From Nocardia wallacei (GTDB lineage Bacteria > Actinomycetota > Actinomycetes > Mycobacteriales > Mycobacteriaceae): a DNA stretch of 64,000 nucleotides. Positions 60,584 to 64,000 of this stretch are shown here, in pieces. Below the pieces are notes generated by a model. That model was not told the DNA's origin and did no database searches. It worked only from the letters and a program-made list of their open reading frames with translations. Position 1 is the first letter of the stretch. Each line of letters opens with the position of its first letter. The translations under genes were made by a program, and so were the position numbers. Where the stretch lies: positions 3,844,001 through 3,908,000 of the forward strand of contig NZ_AP023396.1 of NCBI RefSeq assembly GCF_014466955.1, given 5' to 3'.

Positions 60584-62662
60584 TCAGTTCACGCAGGGGA
60601 TGTCGGAGCCGATGCTGGTGGTGACCGGCTTACCCGAGTCGGGGGCGGGATCGCCGGTGGCCGTCGCGCCCAGGGCGGAGGTGGCCGAGGACCCTGCGGT
60701 CGTGCTGCCGTAGCCGCTGGAAGTGCCTGTGCCGGTGCTCGTTTCGCCGGAGGTCAGTTCCTCGGGCATGCTGAAGTCGGCGCCGACGACGATCTTCACG
60801 TGGCCGGACTGGACGCTCTTGGACGGCGCGGTCGGCAGGCCGCCGAGCATGTCGGCGGCCTGGGTGGCGTCGGCGTCGGCACCGGCGCCGTAGTAGACCA
60901 CCGAGCTGGAGCCGTCGGTGTAGGCGGCGGCGTTGCCGACCTGGCCCTGGGGAAAGCCCTTGTCCGACAGCGCTGTGGAGACCTTGCGCGCCATGCCGTC
61001 CGGGCCGCCGGAGTTGACGACGTCGACCGTGCTGGTGGGTGTGGTCCTGGGTTCGGCGGGCGATGGTGCCTGCACGCCGAAGGCGGCGCGGACGGTCTTC
61101 TTGATCAGGGCGGGGTCGATGATGTTGACCTCTTGGCCGTCGACGGTCTGGTAGGCCTTCACCGGCAGGGTCTGGAATTCGATCGGGATCGAGCCGGCCT
61201 TGCCCAGCGTCTGGGCGAAATCGAGCAGGTTCCAGCCCTCCGACAGCACGATGTCCTCCTGGGCGGCGCTGATGAGCTGCTGCAGTTTGCCGACGTTGGT
61301 GAGGGTGCCGGAGTCCTTGAGCTGCTTGGCGACCGAGGTGAGGAACGCCTGCTGGCGGTGGGTGCGGTCGAGGTCGCCGTTCTGCAGTTCGTGGCGCTGG
61401 CGCACGAAGGCCAGCGCGTTGGCCGCGTCCAGATGCTGGGGGCCCGCGGGAAACACCGCGCCGGAGTAGTACTCGTCGTTGACGGGCTGGTTCAGGCACA
61501 CGTCCACGCCGCCGAGGATGTTGGCGATGTGGTAGAAGCCGACCAGCGAGACCTCGGCGAACCGGTTGATCGGCACGCCGGTGAGCTGTTTGACCGTCTG
61601 CACGATGGATTCGCGGCCGGCCTCGCGGCCCTTGTGCTCGAGCTCGATCTTGTCCTTGACGCCCTGGTTCTCGAGTTTCTGCTCGGCGTAGGCCTTCTTC
61701 AGGCCGTAGGCCTCCTTGATCTTGGCGTGGTCGTAGCCGGGAATGCCGTTGACGGCGACGTAGTCGTCGCGCGGGATGGAGAAGGCGGTGACCTTCTTCA
61801 GGTCCTTCGGAATGTGCACCAGGATCAGGGAATTGGCGTTGTAGCCGCCCTCGGTGCCGTCACCGGCGTGCAACTGGTCGAGGATGTCCTTGGGCAGATC
61901 GTTGCCGTTCTGGTCCTTACGGGTGTCCAGGCCGATGAGCAGGATGTTCATGTCGCCGTCGAGGGCGGCCGCGTCCTCGGCGCTGATCACGCTGGAGCGG
62001 GTGAAGCCGCGGTCCAGGCTGCGCTCGGTGTAGTAGGCGAATCCGGTGCCGGACACGACCACGACGGCGGTCACCGCGGCCACCAGCCGTCCCGCGATCC
62101 GCGCGGCCCGTTCCGCCTTGCCGGGGCGGCGCTGCCGCGCGCGGCGGGTGCGCCGGTTCGGCGTGGCGGGAGCGTACTGCTCGGTGGGCTGGTCGGCGAG
62201 ATCGACGGCCGCGGCCGCGCCGGTGCGGGTGTGCCGCCCGGCGGCGCTGTCCTCTTCCGCGGCAACGGTTTTCCTGCTCCGGCTCGCGCGGCGGGTGGCT
62301 CCGGTTTCCGCGCCGCGATCGTCCTTGCGGGCGGCACCGACACGCCGCGTGGCACCCGTGCCCGGGTCGCCGGGGCCTTCGGCCCGCGTACCGCTGACCC
62401 GGCGCGTCGCTCCGGTCGATCCCGAGGGGCGGGAGCCGCCGGCGCGTGCCGGTCTGCCTGCTTCGGCCGGGTTGCGTGCTGGATCTGTTGCGGGAGTGCG
62501 GCGATTCGACGAGCGGCCCGGCGGCGGCTCGCGGCGGGTGCGCCCGGAGGACTGTCCGGACCGATCGGGGGCGGCCGGTGACTCGGGCCGCGCGGGCCGA
62601 GCGTGGCGACCACCGGCGCGCGGGTCGGGCACGACCGGGATCGGTTCGGTTTCGTCGTTCAT
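60584..62662 (-). CDS. LytR-CpsA-Psr (LCP) family cell-wall transferase
   Basis: A 692-residue protein. The first 190 residues are disordered and Arg/Pro-rich, with three GATRR copies. One membrane helix follows (AGRLVAAVTAVVVVSGTGFA), then the LCP domain with NILLIGLDTRKD, AFSIPRDDYV and VGFYHIANILGGVDVCL, and a C-terminal LytR_C domain near residues 540-640. LCP enzymes attach arabinogalactan or similar polymers to peptidoglycan, outside the membrane. The ATG at 62662 gives MNDETEPIPVV. It leads an operon with the LexA-like gene. Confidence 0.93.
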   Translation of the reverse strand: MNDETEPIPVVPDPRAGGRHARPARPESPAAPDRSGQSSGRTRREPPPGRSSNRRTPATDPARNPAEAGRPARAGGSRPSGSTGATRRVSGTRAEGPGDPGTGATRRVGAARKDDRGAETGATRRASRSRKTVAAEEDSAAGRHTRTGAAAAVDLADQPTEQYAPATPNRRTRRARQRRPGKAERAARIAGRLVAAVTAVVVVSGTGFAYYTERSLDRGFTRSSVISAEDAAALDGDMNILLIGLDTRKDQNGNDLPKDILDQLHAGDGTEGGYNANSLILVHIPKDLKKVTAFSIPRDDYVAVNGIPGYDHAKIKEAYGLKKAYAEQKLENQGVKDKIELEHKGREAGRESIVQTVKQLTGVPINRFAEVSLVGFYHIANILGGVDVCLNQPVNDEYYSGAVFPAGPQHLDAANALAFVRQRHELQNGDLDRTHRQQAFLTSVAKQLKDSGTLTNVGKLQQLISAAQEDIVLSEGWNLLDFAQTLGKAGSIPIEFQTLPVKAYQTVDGQEVNIIDPALIKKTVRAAFGVQAPSPAEPRTTPTSTVDVVNSGGPDGMARKVSTALSDKGFPQGQVGNAAAYTDGSSSVVYYGAGADADATQAADMLGGLPTAPSKSVQSGHVKIVVGADFSMPEELTSGETSTGTGTSSGYGSTTAGSSATSALGATATGDPAPDSGKPVTTSIGSDIPCVN

Positions 62663-62770
62663 CTCGCCGTACAGTTTCACACCATCGTGCTGTGGAGAAG
62701 CTGAGAAAGCGCTTCGTCGGGTTGTGACATCCTGCACGACAACCGCGCCGAATGCACATCCACTGCGCGG

Positions 62771-63484
62771 CTACCCCTTCCGGGCCTCGCTCAACCCCAC
62801 CAGGGCGCACAGGCTGTCGAGGTGGCGTTCGAACACCTCGGCGCGGTCGGTGAAGGTGTCCGCACCGTACATGTCGAACACCTCGAAGCTCACCGCGCCG
62901 AACAGCCCGGTCCACAGCGAGATTCCGCGCACCAGCGCCCAATCCGGCAGTGCCAGGCCGAATTCCGCGCGGATCCGCACCAGGTCGCCCGCCAGCTGCT
63001 CCGACACCGGCGGCAGCTGCGCGGGCTCGTCGAGAAGCCCTGCGCCGTAAGCGTTCTCGAGTACGGTGAGCAGGGCTCCGATGACGCGCGTGCCCGGCGC
63101 GACGGTCTGCTCGGCGGGGGCGTGATAGCCCGGCACGGGCGTGCCGAACAGCAGTCCGTAACCCGCGGGCTCGGCCAGCGCCCAGGCGCGGACCGCGCGC
63201 CCGAGCACGCGCAGCCGCTCGGCCGGATCGGCGGGGGCCTGTGCCAGCGCGGCGTCGACGGCGTCGGCGAGTTCGGTGTAGCCGTCGACGACGAGCATGG
63301 TCAGCAACTCGTCGCGGCTGCTGACGTACCGGTAGACCGCCGAGGAGACGACGCCGAGGTCGCGGGCGACCGCGCGCAGCGACAGCGCCGCCGCGCCGTG
63401 CTGGGCCAGGTGCTCGCGCCCGATGCGCACGATGTCTGCCATGGTGCGGGCGCGGGCGCGCGCCCTCGGTGTCGTGGCGGCCAT
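62771..63484 (-). CDS. TetR/AcrR family regulator, WHG-type C-terminal domain
   Basis: About 237 residues. The helix-turn-helix is at residues 14-60 (MADIVRIGREHLAQHGAAAL, SLRAVARDLGVVSSAVYRYV). The C-terminal domain has WALAEPAGYGLLFGTPVPGY, typical of the WHG group (PF13305). It is divergent from choD. The shared region contains the dyad TACT-CGGT-AGTA at 63609-63620, a possible operator, so control of choD is likely. GGAGG lies very close to the chosen ATG; an ATG 13 codons downstream is an alternative. Confidence 0.9.
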   Translation of the reverse strand: MAATTPRARARARTMADIVRIGREHLAQHGAAALSLRAVARDLGVVSSAVYRYVSSRDELLTMLVVDGYTELADAVDAALAQAPADPAERLRVLGRAVRAWALAEPAGYGLLFGTPVPGYHAPAEQTVAPGTRVIGALLTVLENAYGAGLLDEPAQLPPVSEQLAGDLVRIRAEFGLALPDWALVRGISLWTGLFGAVSFEVFDMYGADTFTDRAEVFERHLDSLCALVGLSEARKG

Positions 63485-63662
63485 GCCTCCACCATGCCAT
63501 ATCGAGAGCACCGCATCCACATGCGATCACCGCTTCCGGCAGGACGGAGGTGATTGTGCTGGTGAGCACCCCCGTCGCGTTATGGGATACCGCGCGACAC
63601 AGGTACTGTACTCGGTAGTAACGTAAGCAGCGTCACAGGCGACACCGAGCAAGGAGCGGCAC

Positions 63663-64000
63663 ATGGCCCAGCCCGACACCGATTTCGACGTGCTCATCGT
63701 GGGCTCCGGTTTCGGCGGCAGCGTCACCGCGTTGCGGCTGGTGGAGAAGGGCTACCGGGTCGGCGTGCTCGAGGCCGGCCGGCGCTTCGCCGACGACGAA
63801 CTGCCCGACACCAGCTGGGATCTGCGCAAATTCCTGTGGGCGCCCAAGCTGGGCTGCTACGGCATCCAGCGCATCCACCTGCTGCGCGATGTGCTGATCC
63901 TGGGCGGCGCGGGCGTCGGCGGCGGCTCACTCAACTACGCCAACACGCTGTACGTGCCGCCGGACCCGTTCTTCGGCGACGCGCAGTGGCGCGACATCAC
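63663..64000 (+). CDS. choD: Cholesterol oxidase (GMC oxidoreductase), 5' part
   Basis: The first 112 codons of a GMC-family flavoprotein. The FAD loop is [16 protein letters not shown], followed by [36 protein letters not shown] and [20 protein letters not shown], almost the same pattern as mycobacterial ChoD. It should oxidise a 3-beta-hydroxysterol or a related substrate. AAGGAG precedes the ATG. The gene runs out of the window. Confidence 0.92.
   Translation, partial: MAQPDTDFDVLIVGSGFGGSVTALRLVEKGYRVGVLEAGRRFADDELPDTSWDLRKFLWAPKLGCYGIQRIHLLRDVLILGGAGVGGGSLNYANTLYVPPDPFFGDAQWRDI

Overview
The window is very GC-rich and coding-dense, and its gene content fits a mycolic-acid actinomycete, most likely Nocardia or a close relative. 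The taxon-informative genes are an antigen-85-type mycolyltransferase, a KasA-type ketosynthase, a ChoD-type cholesterol oxidase, UdgX, a cutinase, ECF41 and SigG-type sigma factors and many TetR regulators. No rRNA, tRNA or CRISPR array was seen. GC is so high that most genes carry long open frames on the opposite strand; these were discarded by homology, start context and codon use.

Region 1 (0-12.8 kb) holds mixed housekeeping and accessory genes: an SDR, a secreted phytase-like protein, a TetR/membrane-protein pair with a three-copy operator, an S8 protease, a zinc-finger/coiled-coil protein, an ECF41 regulon (DoxX, quinone oxidoreductase, sigma factor) with two matching promoters, a small ribbon-helix-helix/VOC/methyltransferase operon behind a perfect 16-bp palindrome, and a thioesterase. 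Region 2 (13-17.7 kb) looks acquired: a lone tyrosine recombinase, a broken small ORF and a lower-GC orphan, followed by an amidase and a glycine-zipper protein. Region 3 (17.8-33 kb) has AMP nucleosidase next to a BisC-like molybdoenzyme, a Tat-exported GH1 protein, a frameshifted SDR beside a SigG-type sigma factor, a flavin monooxygenase, UdgX, a KasA-like ketosynthase, an ABC1 kinase, a GntR regulator and a cutinase.

Region 4 (about 33.1-50.4 kb) is the most interesting part: a compact biosynthetic gene cluster. A TetR gene with a short leader ORF and an NTF2-like gene lie beside five copies of an ATAAC-N3-GTCA-like motif. Then comes a tightly packed operon: a single-module reducing type I PKS (KS-AT-DH-ER-KR-ACP, no thioesterase), a PLP-dependent alpha-oxoamine synthase, UnbV, UnbU and DUF1702 (enediyne-cluster companions E4, E5 and E3) and an SDR with the 3-ketodihydrosphingosine reductase signature. 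Facing it are two UbiA prenyltransferase paralogs around a geranyl-diphosphate C-methyltransferase-like gene. The inferred chemistry is a polyketide-derived sphingoid-base-like amino alcohol, possibly decorated with a C-methylated (C11) prenyl group. I do not recognise this combination as a described pathway.

Region 5 (50.4-64 kb) contains a DUF2269-like/HD-domain pair, a degenerate G-rich repeat tract, a GlxA-type regulator, a bile-acid-symporter-like transporter, a second GH1 paralog, remnants of Tn3- and IS21-family elements, an IRED-like oxidoreductase with its MerR regulator, the mycolyltransferase, an ATP-dependent DNA ligase, a divergent LexA downstream of a LytR-CpsA-Psr protein, a TetR regulator and the 5' part of choD.
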